DNA from: Sphingomonadales bacterium
GTDB taxonomy: Bacteria; Pseudomonadota; Alphaproteobacteria; Sphingomonadales; Sphingomonadaceae
Reading direction: 5' to 3'
Assembly (NCBI GenBank): GCA_027486415.1
Contig: JAIXPC010000002.1
Location: 434,001 to 498,000 of the forward strand
Length of the DNA: 64,000 bases
The notes under the pieces were generated by a model. The model saw only the letters and a list, made by a program, of their open reading frames with translations. It had not been told where the DNA came from and searched no databases. A program made the position numbers and the translations under genes. Of this stretch, positions 8,467 to 17,280 are shown piece after piece. Each line of letters begins with the position of its first letter. Positions within the stretch are counted from its first letter, which is position 1.

Positions 8467-10815
8467 TCAGGCTTCCGGCGTGGGCGCCGGCAGCGCCCTG
8501 GGCGCCTTCCGGGCCTTCAGCTTCCTGATCGCCGAGACGATCTCGAAGGCCAGCGCGTCGTCCTTGACGTGGACACGCACCTCGCCGCCGTTGACCAGTT
8601 TGCCGAACAGCAGTTCCTCGGCCAGCGGCTGCTTGATCTTCTCCTGGATCAGGCGGCCCATCGGGCGCGCGCCATAGAGGCGATCATAGCCACGCTCGAT
8701 CAGCCAGGCCTTGGCGTCGTCGGTCAGGCTGATGTGCACCTCGCGGTCGGCCAGCTGCATTTCCAGCTGCAGCACGAACTTGTCGATCACCATCGCCACC
8801 ACGGCCGGCGGCAGATAGGCGAACGGCACGATCGCATCCAGGCGGTTGCGGAATTCCGGGGTGAACATCTTCTTGATCGCTTCCTCGTCCTCGCCGACGC
8901 GGGTGGTCGAGCCGAAGCCGATGCCTTCGCGCGCCATGTCGGCGGCACCGGCGTTGGTGGTCATGATCAGGATGATGTTGCGGAAATCGACCGTCTTGCC
9001 GTGGTGGTCGGTCAACTTGCCGTTGTCCATCACCTGCAGCAGGATGTTGTACAGATCCGGGTGCGCCTTCTCGATCTCGTCGAGCAGCAGCACCGAGTGC
9101 GGCTGCTGATCGACGGCATCAGTGAGCAGGCCGCCCTGATCAAAGCCGACATAGCCCGGAGGCGCACCGATCAGCCGGCTGACCGAGTGCCGCTCCATAT
9201 ACTCCGACATGTCGAACCGGGTGAGCGGGATGCCCAGGATATCGGCCAGTTGCTTGGCCACTTCCGTCTTGCCGACGCCGGTGGGGCCGGAGAACAGGTA
9301 GCAGCCGATCGGCTTGTTCGGTTCGCGCAGGCCGGCACGGGCCAGCTTGATCGCGCTCGACAGTTTCTCGATGGCGAGATCCTGGCCGAACACCACGCGC
9401 TTCAGATCGGCTTCCAGCGTCGCCAGCTGTGCCTTGTCGTCGCTCGAAACGCTCTTCGGCGGGATGCGCGCCATGGTGGCGATCACCGCTTCCACTTCCT
9501 TCACGCCGATGGTCTTCTTGCGCTTGCCTTCCGGCAGCAGCATCTGCGACGCGCCGGTTTCATCGATCACGTCGATGGCCTTGTCGGGCAGCTTGCGATC
9601 GTTGATGTAGCGCGCCGAAAGCTCCACCGCCGCCTTGATGGCATCCGGCGTGTACTTCAGCTTGTGATGCTCTTCATAGGACGGGCGCAGACCCATCAGG
9701 ATCTTGATGCTGTCCTCGATCGTCGGCTCGTTCACGTCGATCTTCTGGAAGCGGCGCAGCAGGGCGCGATCCTTCTCGAAGTGGTTGCGGAACTCTTTGT
9801 AGGTGGTCGACCCGATGCAGCGGATCGCGCCAGAGGAGAGCGCGGGCTTCAGGAGGTTCGATGCGTCCATCGCGCCGCCGCTGGTGGCACCGGCCCCGAT
9901 CACGGTGTGGATCTCGTCGATGAACAGCACGGCGTGCGGCAGCTTCTCCAGCTCCGACACCACGTTCTTCAGCCGCTCTTCGAAGTCGCCGCGATACCGG
10001 GTGCCGGCCAGCAACGCGCCCATGTCGAGGCTGTAGATCACGGCCGGCTTCAGCACGTCTGGCACCTGGCCTTCGACGATCTTGCGCGCCAGGCCTTCGG
10101 CAATGGCGGTCTTCCCCACGCCGGGATCACCGACATAGAGCGGATTGTTCTTGGACCGGCGGCACAGGATCTGGATGGTGCGGTCCACCTCGGCCGTGCG
10201 GCCAATCAGCGGATCGACCTTGCCGATCTTGGCCTTCTCGTTGAGGTTGACGGTGAACTGCTTCAGCGCGCTCTCGCCACCCTTCTTGTCGGACTTTTCG
10301 GCCTTGGCGGGCTTTTCCTCCGGCTCGTCACGTTCGCTGCCGGCCGAACCGCGCGGCGGCTTGGTTTCCGACTGGCCCGATTTGGCGATGCCGTGGCTGA
10401 TGAAGCTGACCGCGTCGAGGCGCGTCATGTCCTGTTGCTGCAGGAAGAACACCGCGTGGCTTTCGCGTTCGGAGAACAGGGCAACGAGCACGTTGGCACC
10501 GGTCACTTCCTCGCGGCCGCTCGACTGCACGTGCAGGATGGCGCGCTGCACCACGCGCTGGAAACCGGCGGTGGGCGACGGATCGATGCTGGCATCGGCC
10601 TTCAGCGCCGACAGCTCGGTATCAAGATAGCGGATCAACTGGCCCTGCAACTCTTCCAGATCGACGTTGCACGCCTTCATCACCTGCGCCGCGTGGGTAT
10701 CGGTGGTAAGCGCCAGCAACAGATGTTCCAGCGTCGCATATTCATGCGTGCGCCGCGCGGCTTCGGCCAGCGCGTTGTGCAGGGTCTTTTCCAGTTCGCG
10801 GGTGAACGAAGGCAT
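8467..10815 (-). CDS. clpA: ATP-dependent Clp protease ATP-binding subunit ClpA
   Basis: 782 residues: N-terminal Clp_N repeats (1-140), a charged linker (about 145-185), AAA1 with Walker A GDPGVGKT (229-236) and ILFIDEIHT-type Walker B, AAA2 with GPTGVGKT, and a C-terminal D2-small domain. The ClpP-docking loop reads EGIGFGS (the IGL/IGF tripeptide), which separates it from ClpB, as does the lack of a middle coiled coil. It unfolds substrates for ClpP and receives N-end-rule cargo from ClpS. No clpS is next to it. The start ATG at 10815 follows GGAGAGG. A longer in-frame start at 10920 would add an arginine-rich, non-homologous stretch. Confidence 0.96.
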   Translation of the reverse strand: MPSFTRELEKTLHNALAEAARRTHEYATLEHLLLALTTDTHAAQVMKACNVDLEELQGQLIRYLDTELSALKADASIDPSPTAGFQRVVQRAILHVQSSGREEVTGANVLVALFSERESHAVFFLQQQDMTRLDAVSFISHGIAKSGQSETKPPRGSAGSERDEPEEKPAKAEKSDKKGGESALKQFTVNLNEKAKIGKVDPLIGRTAEVDRTIQILCRRSKNNPLYVGDPGVGKTAIAEGLARKIVEGQVPDVLKPAVIYSLDMGALLAGTRYRGDFEERLKNVVSELEKLPHAVLFIDEIHTVIGAGATSGGAMDASNLLKPALSSGAIRCIGSTTYKEFRNHFEKDRALLRRFQKIDVNEPTIEDSIKILMGLRPSYEEHHKLKYTPDAIKAAVELSARYINDRKLPDKAIDVIDETGASQMLLPEGKRKKTIGVKEVEAVIATMARIPPKSVSSDDKAQLATLEADLKRVVFGQDLAIEKLSSAIKLARAGLREPNKPIGCYLFSGPTGVGKTEVAKQLADILGIPLTRFDMSEYMERHSVSRLIGAPPGYVGFDQGGLLTDAVDQQPHSVLLLDEIEKAHPDLYNILLQVMDNGKLTDHHGKTVDFRNIILIMTTNAGAADMAREGIGFGSTTRVGEDEEAIKKMFTPEFRNRLDAIVPFAYLPPAVVAMVIDKFVLQLEMQLADREVHISLTDDAKAWLIERGYDRLYGARPMGRLIQEKIKQPLAEELLFGKLVNGGEVRVHVKDDALAFEIVSAIRKLKARKAPRALPAPTPEA

Positions 10816-11061
10816 CAACCTCTCCGGTGGTGCCGCCGTCGTGGGGGGAGTGCGGCACCCTGAGTGTCCGGACCGGCCTTTGAGACCGGCCCAATGGGAA
10901 TGTCTGCCTGCCATGCCCAAACATCAAGGGGCAAACACCCCCCATATGGTACAAAATCATGTGGCATTGGCGCGCAGGGGGCGCGCAGGGGCCCAAATAC
11001 GCTGATATTGCCCGCTTCGCCGCGGCGGGCCATGATGATCGGGTCTGCAATGGAGATGACG

Positions 11062-11829
11062 ATGCGCCTGATGTTGACCCTGATGATGGCCGCGATGGCC
11101 GGCCCCGTTGCCGCCCAGGCGATGATGCAGGCGAGTTCGGCACCGGCGCCCGCCGCCGGGGGCTATCTGGCCAACCGCCCGCCGCTGGCGTTGATGCGGC
11201 TGCTGCCACCGCCGCCCGAAGCCGGCAGCAACGAGGATCAGGCTGATCGGTTCCTGTATCGCCAGAGCAAGCGCGGCATCGGCAAGGCCGATTGGAACGC
11301 CGCCATCGGCCAGCTGAGCGTGACCAGCCCGCCCTTCCTGAAGGCGGTAAGCTGCGCGCTGGGCGCAAACCTGACCCCGCAGACGACCCCGGCCACCATG
11401 ACCCTGCTGCGCCGCGCTGGCACCGATCTGTCGCGCGCCGTGTTCCCGGCCAAGGACTATTACAAGCGCCCGCGCCCGTTCACGACCGATAAGGGCAAGG
11501 CGTGCGATCCCGATGCCGCCAAGGATGGCGGCAAGGCGCTGGGCTATGCCTATCCATCGGGCCATGCCGCTGTCGGCTGGCTGTGGGGCCTGATCCTGGC
11601 CGATGCGCGCCCCGAACGCAGCGCGGCGCTGCTGAAGTTCGGCAAGGGCACCGGCGATCTTCGCATCGCCTGCCGGGTGCACTGGGCATCTGACGTGACC
11701 GGTGGCCGGCTGATGGCGACGGCGCTTTATCAGCAGATTGCCGACACGGCCGATTACAAGGCTGATCTTGAGAAGGCGAAAGCCGAACTGCCACTGGCCC
11801 CGGTGCCGGAAGGCTGCCCGGCCCAATAA
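11062..11829 (+). CDS. Class A non-specific acid phosphatase (PAP2 superfamily), secreted
   Basis: 255 residues with a signal peptide (MRLMLTLMMAAMAGPVAAQA). It shows the PAP2 phosphatase signature in three parts: KDYYKRPRP, YPSGHAA, and an R-x5-H-x2-D block (RIACRVHWASD) in which the usual Ser before Arg is Leu. Predicted to hydrolyse phosphomonoesters in the periplasm through a phospho-histidine intermediate. I chose the ATG at 11062 because GGAG lies 6 bases before it. ATGs at 11050 and 11056 are alternatives. Divergent from clpA across a 246-base gap in which I see no clear promoter. Confidence 0.85.
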   Translation: MRLMLTLMMAAMAGPVAAQAMMQASSAPAPAAGGYLANRPPLALMRLLPPPPEAGSNEDQADRFLYRQSKRGIGKADWNAAIGQLSVTSPPFLKAVSCALGANLTPQTTPATMTLLRRAGTDLSRAVFPAKDYYKRPRPFTTDKGKACDPDAAKDGGKALGYAYPSGHAAVGWLWGLILADARPERSAALLKFGKGTGDLRIACRVHWASDVTGGRLMATALYQQIADTADYKADLEKAKAELPLAPVPEGCPAQ

Positions 11830-11843
11830 GCCTCACCCCCGAA

Positions 11844-11863
11844 CCCTCCCGCTCGCGGGAGGG
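11844..11863. repeat. Intergenic palindromic repeat, copy C
   Basis: CCCTCCCGC and GCGGGAGGG with TC between, flanked by C-rich and G-rich tails as in copies A and B. It lies between the convergent acid phosphatase and acyl-CoA dehydrogenase genes, so it may also act as a bidirectional terminator. Confidence 0.8.
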
Positions 11864-11907
11864 GCCAGGGGTGGGCCTGAGACGCGGGTGGGCCTGAGAT
11901 TTGCCCG

Positions 11908-13134
11908 TTACACCGCCACCGACTGGTTGAACGGCGTGTCCTTGTCCGGCCGCATGTCGCCGGGCAGGCCCAGCACGCGCTCCGCGATGATGTTCCGCAG
12001 GATTTCATCGGTGCCGCCGGCAATGCGAAGGCCGGCCGAACCGATGTAGCTGCCCTGCAGCTTGGCCAGTTCCGGATCGGCATCCGCCCCGGCGACGAAG
12101 CCATCACCCCCGGCGAGATCGAGCGCGAAGCTGGCGAGGTCCTGCATCGTCTTGGCAACGACGACCTTGGAAATCGACTGTTCCGGCCCCGGCACCTGGC
12201 CCTTGGACAGGGCCGACAGGGCGCGCATCTGGGTCAGCTTGATGCCCTGGTCGTTGATGTAGGTCTGGGCGATCTTCTGGCGCACGTCGCTGGCGCCGAT
12301 GGCCGGCGTTCCATCGGGCGCCTCGACGCCGCGGGCCAGCTTCATCAGCGTTTCATAGCCCGGCGCGTAACGCGGCTTGCCGCCGACGGCGAGACGCTCG
12401 TGCATCAGCGTGGTCAGCGCCACCTTCCAGCCATCGCCAACCGCGCCCAGCCGGTGCGAATCGTGGACGCGCACGCCGTCGAAGAACACCTCGTTGAAAT
12501 CGCTGCCGCCCGACATCTGCTTGATGCCCTTCACGGTCACGCCCGGCGCCTTCATGTTGACGATGAACATCGTCAGGCCCTTGTGCTTGGGCTGCGACGG
12601 ATCGGTGCGGGTGACGACGATGCCGTAATCCGATGCGTGGGCAAAGCTGGTCCACACCTTCTGGCCGTCGATCACCCATTCATCGCCATCCTTCACGGCT
12701 TTCGTGCGGATGCCGGCAAGATCGGACCCCGCCGCGGGTTCGGAGAAGAGCTGGCACCAGACTTCCTCACCCAGCAGCGCCTTGGGCACATAACGCTGGA
12801 TCACCTCCGGCTGGCCGTGGGTGAAGACGGTGGGAATGCACATGCCAAGGCCGATGGAATAGAGGCCCTGGGGCACGTGGAAGCGGCTTTCTTCCTGGCC
12901 ATAGATGATGCTGTGCATCGGGGTGAGGCCCTGGCCGCCGAACATCTTGGGCCAGGTGATACCGGTATAGCCGGCGGCGTGCTTCTTCGCCTGCCACGCC
13001 TTTGACCGGGCGATGAATTCCGGCAGCTTCCAGCTTTCGGCGGCCGGCTCGCGATATTCGGCGGCGTTGTCTTCCAGCCAGGCGCGCACCTGGGCGCGAT
13101 AGTCGGCTTCCTGCGGGGTATCGTTGAAATCCAT
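11908..13134 (-). CDS. Acyl-CoA dehydrogenase, larger subunit of a two-gene pair
   Basis: 408 residues, full acyl-CoA dehydrogenase fold: N-terminal helices, the FAD/substrate strand LFSEPAAGSDLA, WVIDGQKVWTSFAHASDYGIVV, and a C-terminal helical domain. The usual C-terminal catalytic Glu (YEGT) is replaced by IAGGTDEILRN. A glutamate in LMHERLAVGG (Glu246) occupies the isovaleryl-CoA-dehydrogenase-type position and is the probable base. It follows its partner by 59 bases on the same strand. The arrangement recalls the alpha2-beta2 dehydrogenases of actinobacterial sterol degradation (FadE28/FadE29 type). Substrate unknown. Confidence 0.88.
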   Translation of the reverse strand: MDFNDTPQEADYRAQVRAWLEDNAAEYREPAAESWKLPEFIARSKAWQAKKHAAGYTGITWPKMFGGQGLTPMHSIIYGQEESRFHVPQGLYSIGLGMCIPTVFTHGQPEVIQRYVPKALLGEEVWCQLFSEPAAGSDLAGIRTKAVKDGDEWVIDGQKVWTSFAHASDYGIVVTRTDPSQPKHKGLTMFIVNMKAPGVTVKGIKQMSGGSDFNEVFFDGVRVHDSHRLGAVGDGWKVALTTLMHERLAVGGKPRYAPGYETLMKLARGVEAPDGTPAIGASDVRQKIAQTYINDQGIKLTQMRALSALSKGQVPGPEQSISKVVVAKTMQDLASFALDLAGGDGFVAGADADPELAKLQGSYIGSAGLRIAGGTDEILRNIIAERVLGLPGDMRPDKDTPFNQSVAV

Positions 13135-13193
13135 GGTCAGTCTCCCGGAACTCTTGTCAGCCTGTGCGGCTCAGCCTGTCGAGGGATGAATTG

Positions 13194-14291
13194 TCACGCG
13201 GCCGCGCGGTTGCGCTGTTCCAGCGCGCGCACCAGCCGATCCGCCCACCAGCCGCGCGGGCCGAGGGCGGCAACAGCGGTGCGGTTGCGGCGGTAATAGA
13301 ATTGGCAATCGCTTTCCCAGGTAAAGCCGATGCCGCCGTGCAGCTGGACATTTTCCTCCGCACAGAAGGCCAGCGCATCGAGGCTGGCGACGCGGGCGGC
13401 AGCGGCAGCCTGGCGCAGTTCCGGCCCGTTCATGCCGATCATGGCAAGGCCGTGGAGCGCATGGGCGCGGGCCAGTTCCAGCTTGATGTACATGTCCGCA
13501 CACTTGTGCTTGACCGCCTGGTAACGCCCGATCTTCTGGCCGAAGGCGGCGCGGGTCTTGGCGTAATCCACACCCATCGCCATCGCGGCACCGGCGGTGC
13601 CGATGGCTTCATAGGCGAGGATGATGGCAGCGCGATCGAGCCAGTCCTGGTAGTCGCCGGCATTGCCCAGCGGCTCGGCCGGGGTGTTCTCCAGCGTCAG
13701 GCGGCCATGGCGGCGAACGAGATCGACCGTCTCCACCGCGCCCACCTTCGCCGCGGCCGGATCGACGATGTAGAGTTGCGGGCCATCCGGGCCGGCGGCG
13801 GCGACGATGACGAGATTGGCGACGGCAAGATCAGCCACCGGCTGCTTGACGCCGGACAGGGCGTTGCCCTTGGCCACAGTTTTCACATTGGCGGGGTTGT
13901 TGATGCCCTGCTCACTCCAGGCGACGGTGGCGATGGTCTCGCCGCTGGCGATGCCGGGCAGATATTTCGCCTGCTGGGCTTCGGTGCCGGCCAGCACCAG
14001 CGCCTCGGTGGCGAGCAGGGTGGAAATCAGCGGCACATGGGCCAAGCTGCCGCCGGCGGCTTCGGCCAGCTGGGCAACTTCCTCGACGCTGAGGCCAAGG
14101 CCGCCATGGGCTTCCGGCACGCGCGCGGCGGTCCAGCCCAGTTCGGCGATGTCCTTCCACAATTGGGCGTCCATGGCGGCGGCGCCTTCGGCCATCGCCT
14201 TCCTCGCCGGGCCGGTGCCGGCGCGTTCGGCGAGCAGTTTCTTCGCCTGTTCACCGAGTTCCTTGGCTTCATCGGAAAAATCGAAATTCAT
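13194..14291 (-). CDS. Acyl-CoA dehydrogenase, smaller partner subunit
   Basis: 365 residues. It has the N-terminal dehydrogenase domain (LWKDIAELGWTAARVPEAHGG) and the C-terminal HGGIGFTWESDCQFYYRR segment that contacts FAD, but no glutamate at either classic catalytic site (the Glu in LAYEAIGTAG does not align with one). The middle beta domain is short. This is typical of the non-catalytic or FAD-supporting subunit of heterotetrameric acyl-CoA dehydrogenases. It is encoded first, immediately upstream of the larger subunit. Its ATG at 14291 follows a weak GGGGGAGG. Confidence 0.85.
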   Translation of the reverse strand: MNFDFSDEAKELGEQAKKLLAERAGTGPARKAMAEGAAAMDAQLWKDIAELGWTAARVPEAHGGLGLSVEEVAQLAEAAGGSLAHVPLISTLLATEALVLAGTEAQQAKYLPGIASGETIATVAWSEQGINNPANVKTVAKGNALSGVKQPVADLAVANLVIVAAAGPDGPQLYIVDPAAAKVGAVETVDLVRRHGRLTLENTPAEPLGNAGDYQDWLDRAAIILAYEAIGTAGAAMAMGVDYAKTRAAFGQKIGRYQAVKHKCADMYIKLELARAHALHGLAMIGMNGPELRQAAAAARVASLDALAFCAEENVQLHGGIGFTWESDCQFYYRRNRTAVAALGPRGWWADRLVRALEQRNRAAA

Positions 14292-14372
14292 GGATGCCTC
14301 CCCCGAAATCAGGACGGAGGGCAGATTACGCGCACGTCAGGCGCGGGCAACCTGTCGCTTTTGACTTGGGTG

Positions 14373-15089
14373 TCAGAGCCTGTGGGCCGCCATCGCCTCG
14401 TAATGCGGGCGGCATGCGTCGCGCACCCGCGCGGCTTCGCCATCCAGCACTGGCAGCGGGCCTTCGTGGCCTTCAAATCCGGTCGATGCAATGACGCGGC
14501 CATACCAGTGCGGCGCCCACACGCCATCGGTGTCGCGCTGGCCGGCGGGCCAGCTGAGCATCCCGGCATCCCACGCGATCCCCAGCGCGGCGCACAGGCG
14601 CTGCAATGTGCCTTCGGGATCGGCCAGCACGTCCGCCGAATCGACCACCGGCGGCGCGTGGCCCAGCCGGTCCGCCTCCGCCTCGAACCATTGGCGCTGT
14701 TTGGCAAAGCCGAGGCCCTCGGCGGTCACCACCTCGCGCTTCTGGGCGTAACTGGCGATCACCCGTTCCGGCGCACGGATCAGGAAGGCGTGGGTGAATC
14801 CCGCCATGTCACCCATCTGCACGGGGCCGACCATGTGGTGGACCATGTGCTTCTGATACCAGACCGGCTGCGCGCACGGGCCGGACAGGGCGGCGGTGAC
14901 GCTGTGCCAGTCGCAATCCATGTCGGCGATCACTTCGGCCGCCATCGGGTGATCATCGCCGGTGTGCTTCAGGTAGGCGCCATAGAAGGGCTCGTCGCTG
15001 ACGTGGCAATCGCCCCGCGCACCAAAGCTCCGCATCATCGCGGTCGAAAGGTTGCGCGGCCCGCTCCACATGGCGATGCGGACGGTCAT
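14373..15089 (-). CDS. P-loop sulfotransferase-like protein
   Basis: 238 residues. The N-terminus reads MWSGPRNLSTAMMRSFGAR, a 5'-phosphosulfate-binding-type P-loop as in sulfotransferases, followed by DEPFYGAYL and a later FLIRAPERVIASYAQKRE that resembles the 3'-phosphate-binding RxPxxxxxS block. Predicted cytoplasmic. The substrate and even PAPS use are unproven. The start ATG overlaps the stop of the aminotransferase gene in an ATGA, so the two are translationally coupled. A short-chain P-loop kinase is the main alternative. Confidence 0.72.
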   Translation of the reverse strand: MTVRIAMWSGPRNLSTAMMRSFGARGDCHVSDEPFYGAYLKHTGDDHPMAAEVIADMDCDWHSVTAALSGPCAQPVWYQKHMVHHMVGPVQMGDMAGFTHAFLIRAPERVIASYAQKREVVTAEGLGFAKQRQWFEAEADRLGHAPPVVDSADVLADPEGTLQRLCAALGIAWDAGMLSWPAGQRDTDGVWAPHWYGRVIASTGFEGHEGPLPVLDGEAARVRDACRPHYEAMAAHRL

Positions 15090-16027
15090 GGCCGGCCCCG
15101 AGCGGCAATGTCGGCTTCGATCAGCTGGCGATACAGGCCCTGCAGACGCTCCACCATCGGCCCGCGCGCATCGGTGAGCTTGCGCCCGTCGATGCTGGTC
15201 ACCGGCACCACGCCGGCAAAGGTGCCGGTGACGAACGCCTCATCGGCCGAATAGACGTCGGTGAGCGAGAAATTCTTCTGGAACACGGGAATGCCGTTGT
15301 CCTCGCACACCGCGATGACGTTGCCGCGCGTGATGCCGGCGAGGCAGTAATCGCCGCTCGACGTCCACACCTCCTGCACGCCGCGTCGGTTGCGCTTCAC
15401 GATGAAGAAATGGGTGGAGTTGCACGTGGCGACAAAGCCGTGCGGATCGAGCATCAGGCCCTCATCGGCCCCGGCTTGGGTGGCTTGGATACAAGCCGTG
15501 ATGCAATTGAGCTTGGAATGGCTGTTGAGCTTGGGGTCCTGCACGTCGGGGAAGCCGCGGCGCACGTGGACGGTGGCGAGGCGGATGCCCTTCTCGATGG
15601 TGGCGGGCAGCGGATCCTTGTGCTCGGCGATGATGACGATGGTGGCAGGTGAGACCACCACGCGTGGATCCTGATAGGGCGTCGAGCGCAGCCCGCGCGT
15701 CACCATCAGGCGGATGTGGCAGGCGGTCATCTGGTTGGCATCGATGGTGGCGTAAAGCCGCCGCTCCATCTCGGCCCGGCTGATCCCGATGTCCATGAAG
15801 ATGGCCTTCGCCCCCTCCCACAGCCGGTCGAGATGCTGATCCAGAAAGGCGATGCGGCCATTGTGGACGCGCAGCCCTTCCCAGACGCCGTCGCCCAGCA
15901 TGAAGCCGGAATCGAACACGCTGACCATTGCCTCGGCGCGCCGCACCAGCGTGCCGTTGACGTTGATCAGAATGGTGTCGTTGCGCGGATCGGCGGCGTG
16001 GCCGTGGGTGCCCAAAGATTGTGTCAT
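15086..16027 (-). CDS. Class IV PLP-dependent aminotransferase (BCAT / D-amino acid transaminase family)
   Basis: 313 residues, fold-type IV. The N-terminal NVNGTLVRRAEAMVSVFDSGFMLGDGVWEGLR matches branched-chain and D-amino acid transaminases. The PLP lysine is in KLNSHSKLNCITA, and the phosphate-binding loop is in VVPVTSIDGR near residue 275. It lacks the fully typical IlvE signature, so the amino donor and keto acid are uncertain. It is the middle gene of a three-gene operon: DUF1192 ends 3 bases before it, and the sulfotransferase-like gene overlaps it by 4 bases. Confidence 0.85.
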   Translation of the reverse strand: MTQSLGTHGHAADPRNDTILINVNGTLVRRAEAMVSVFDSGFMLGDGVWEGLRVHNGRIAFLDQHLDRLWEGAKAIFMDIGISRAEMERRLYATIDANQMTACHIRLMVTRGLRSTPYQDPRVVVSPATIVIIAEHKDPLPATIEKGIRLATVHVRRGFPDVQDPKLNSHSKLNCITACIQATQAGADEGLMLDPHGFVATCNSTHFFIVKRNRRGVQEVWTSSGDYCLAGITRGNVIAVCEDNGIPVFQKNFSLTDVYSADEAFVTGTFAGVVPVTSIDGRKLTDARGPMVERLQGLYRQLIEADIAARGRP

Positions 16028-16030
16028 GGC

Positions 16031-16225
16031 TTATTTCTTGAACAGGCTGTCGGCAGCGGCGCGGAAATCGGCGGCACCGGCGCGCTTGGTCCGGGTGCGG
16101 GCCAATTCGGCCTCCAGCGCGGCAATGCGCGCATCGAGATCGGCGATGGACAGGCGATCAAGATCCTCGCGCGCCAGGTCGGCGAGGAGGTCACTTTTCT
16201 TCCGGGGCAGATCGTCATCGAACAT
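16031..16225 (-). CDS. DUF1192 family small protein
   Basis: 64 residues: MFDDDLPRKKSDLLADLARE, then DLDRLSIADLDARIAALEAELARTR, a short predicted coiled coil. This is the conserved alphaproteobacterial DUF1192 pattern, whose function is unknown. It is the first gene of the operon with the aminotransferase and sulfotransferase-like genes, and it diverges from the quinone oxidoreductase gene 45 bases away. Confidence 0.85.
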   Translation of the reverse strand: MFDDDLPRKKSDLLADLAREDLDRLSIADLDARIAALEAELARTRTKRAGAADFRAAADSLFKK

Positions 16226-16270
16226 GGAAGGCACGGTTGACCGCGCCGGTTGCCAAGTCAATATCCGCCC

Positions 16271-17272
16271 ATGACCATCCCCAGCCAGATGACCGCCATC
16301 GATCCCGCCGCGCCGGGAGGGCCGGAGGTGCTCCAGCCCGTCACCCGCCCGGTGCCGCAGCCGGGCGCGCAGGAGGTGCTGGTGAAGGTGGCGGCGGCCG
16401 GGGTCAATCGCCCCGACGTGCTGCAGCGGCTGGGCCTCTACCCGATGCCGCCCGGCACCCCGACGATCATGGGGCTGGAAATTGCCGGCACCGTGGTGGC
16501 CGTTGGCAGCGACGTGACGCGCTGGCGGATTGGCGACGCGGTGTGCGCGCTGGTGGCCGGCGGCGGCTATGCCGAATATTGCACCGCGCCCGCCGGCCAG
16601 TGCCTGCCCGTGCCGGCCGGCATGAGCATGACGGATGCGGCGGGCCTGCCGGAAACCTGGTTCACCGTCTGGTCCAACGTGATGGACCGCGGCCGCGCAA
16701 GGCCGGGCGAGACGATCCTGATCCACGGCGGCACCAGCGGGATCGGCATCACCGCACTGCAACTGACAGCAGAGGTCGGGCTGACGGCGATCGTCACCTG
16801 CGGCAGCGATGAGAAATGCGCGACAGCAAGGGCGCACGGCGCGGCGCACGCGATCAACTACCGCACACAGGATTTCGCCGCTGAAGTGCTGGCGATCACG
16901 CAAGGTCGCGGTGTCGACATCGTGCTCGACATGGTGGGCGGCGATTATGTGCCGAAGAACATCGCCTGTCTGGCCGACGATGGCCGGCAGGTGAGCATCG
17001 CCTTCCAGCGCGGGCCGACGGCGGAGGTGAACCTCGCGCTGGTGATGAGGAAGCGCCTGACGCTGACCGGTTCGATGCTGCGCCCGCGCCCCATCGCCTT
17101 CAAGGCCGCGATTGCGGAAACGCTGGAAGGCGCAATCTGGCCGGCGTTCGAGGCCGGGCGGCTGACCCCGGTGACGGACAGTGTGTTTCCGCTGGCCGAG
17201 GCTGCTGCCGCCCATGCCCGCATGGAGGCTGGTGAGCACGTGGGCAAGATCGTGCTGCGCGTCGATGGCTGA
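16271..17272 (+). CDS. Zinc-independent quinone oxidoreductase (MDR superfamily)
   Basis: 333 residues from the ATG at 16271, with a second possible ATG at 16289. Medium-chain dehydrogenase fold: the GroES-like domain contains AAAGVNRPDVLQRLGLYP and the Rossmann domain has HGGTSGIGITALQL for NADPH. Zinc-ligand cysteines are absent, as in the PIG3/QOR branch. Predicted to reduce quinones or enones with NADPH in the cytoplasm. The HPP gene follows 8 bases downstream, so the two probably share a transcript. Confidence 0.9.
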   Translation: MTIPSQMTAIDPAAPGGPEVLQPVTRPVPQPGAQEVLVKVAAAGVNRPDVLQRLGLYPMPPGTPTIMGLEIAGTVVAVGSDVTRWRIGDAVCALVAGGGYAEYCTAPAGQCLPVPAGMSMTDAAGLPETWFTVWSNVMDRGRARPGETILIHGGTSGIGITALQLTAEVGLTAIVTCGSDEKCATARAHGAAHAINYRTQDFAAEVLAITQGRGVDIVLDMVGGDYVPKNIACLADDGRQVSIAFQRGPTAEVNLALVMRKRLTLTGSMLRPRPIAFKAAIAETLEGAIWPAFEAGRLTPVTDSVFPLAEAAAAHARMEAGEHVGKIVLRVDG

Positions 17273-17280
17273 TCGCGCAA

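Noticed and set aside
10816-11061. Heat-shock-type sigma-32 promoter for clpA
   Set aside because: A CTTGATG and a later CCCAT occur on the minus strand, but their spacing (about 23) is too wide to support the call.
16031-17239. 402-codon minus-strand frame ending in DUF1192
   Set aside because: All but the last 64 codons are antisense to the quinone oxidoreductase; the DUF1192 start at 16225 fits the family length.
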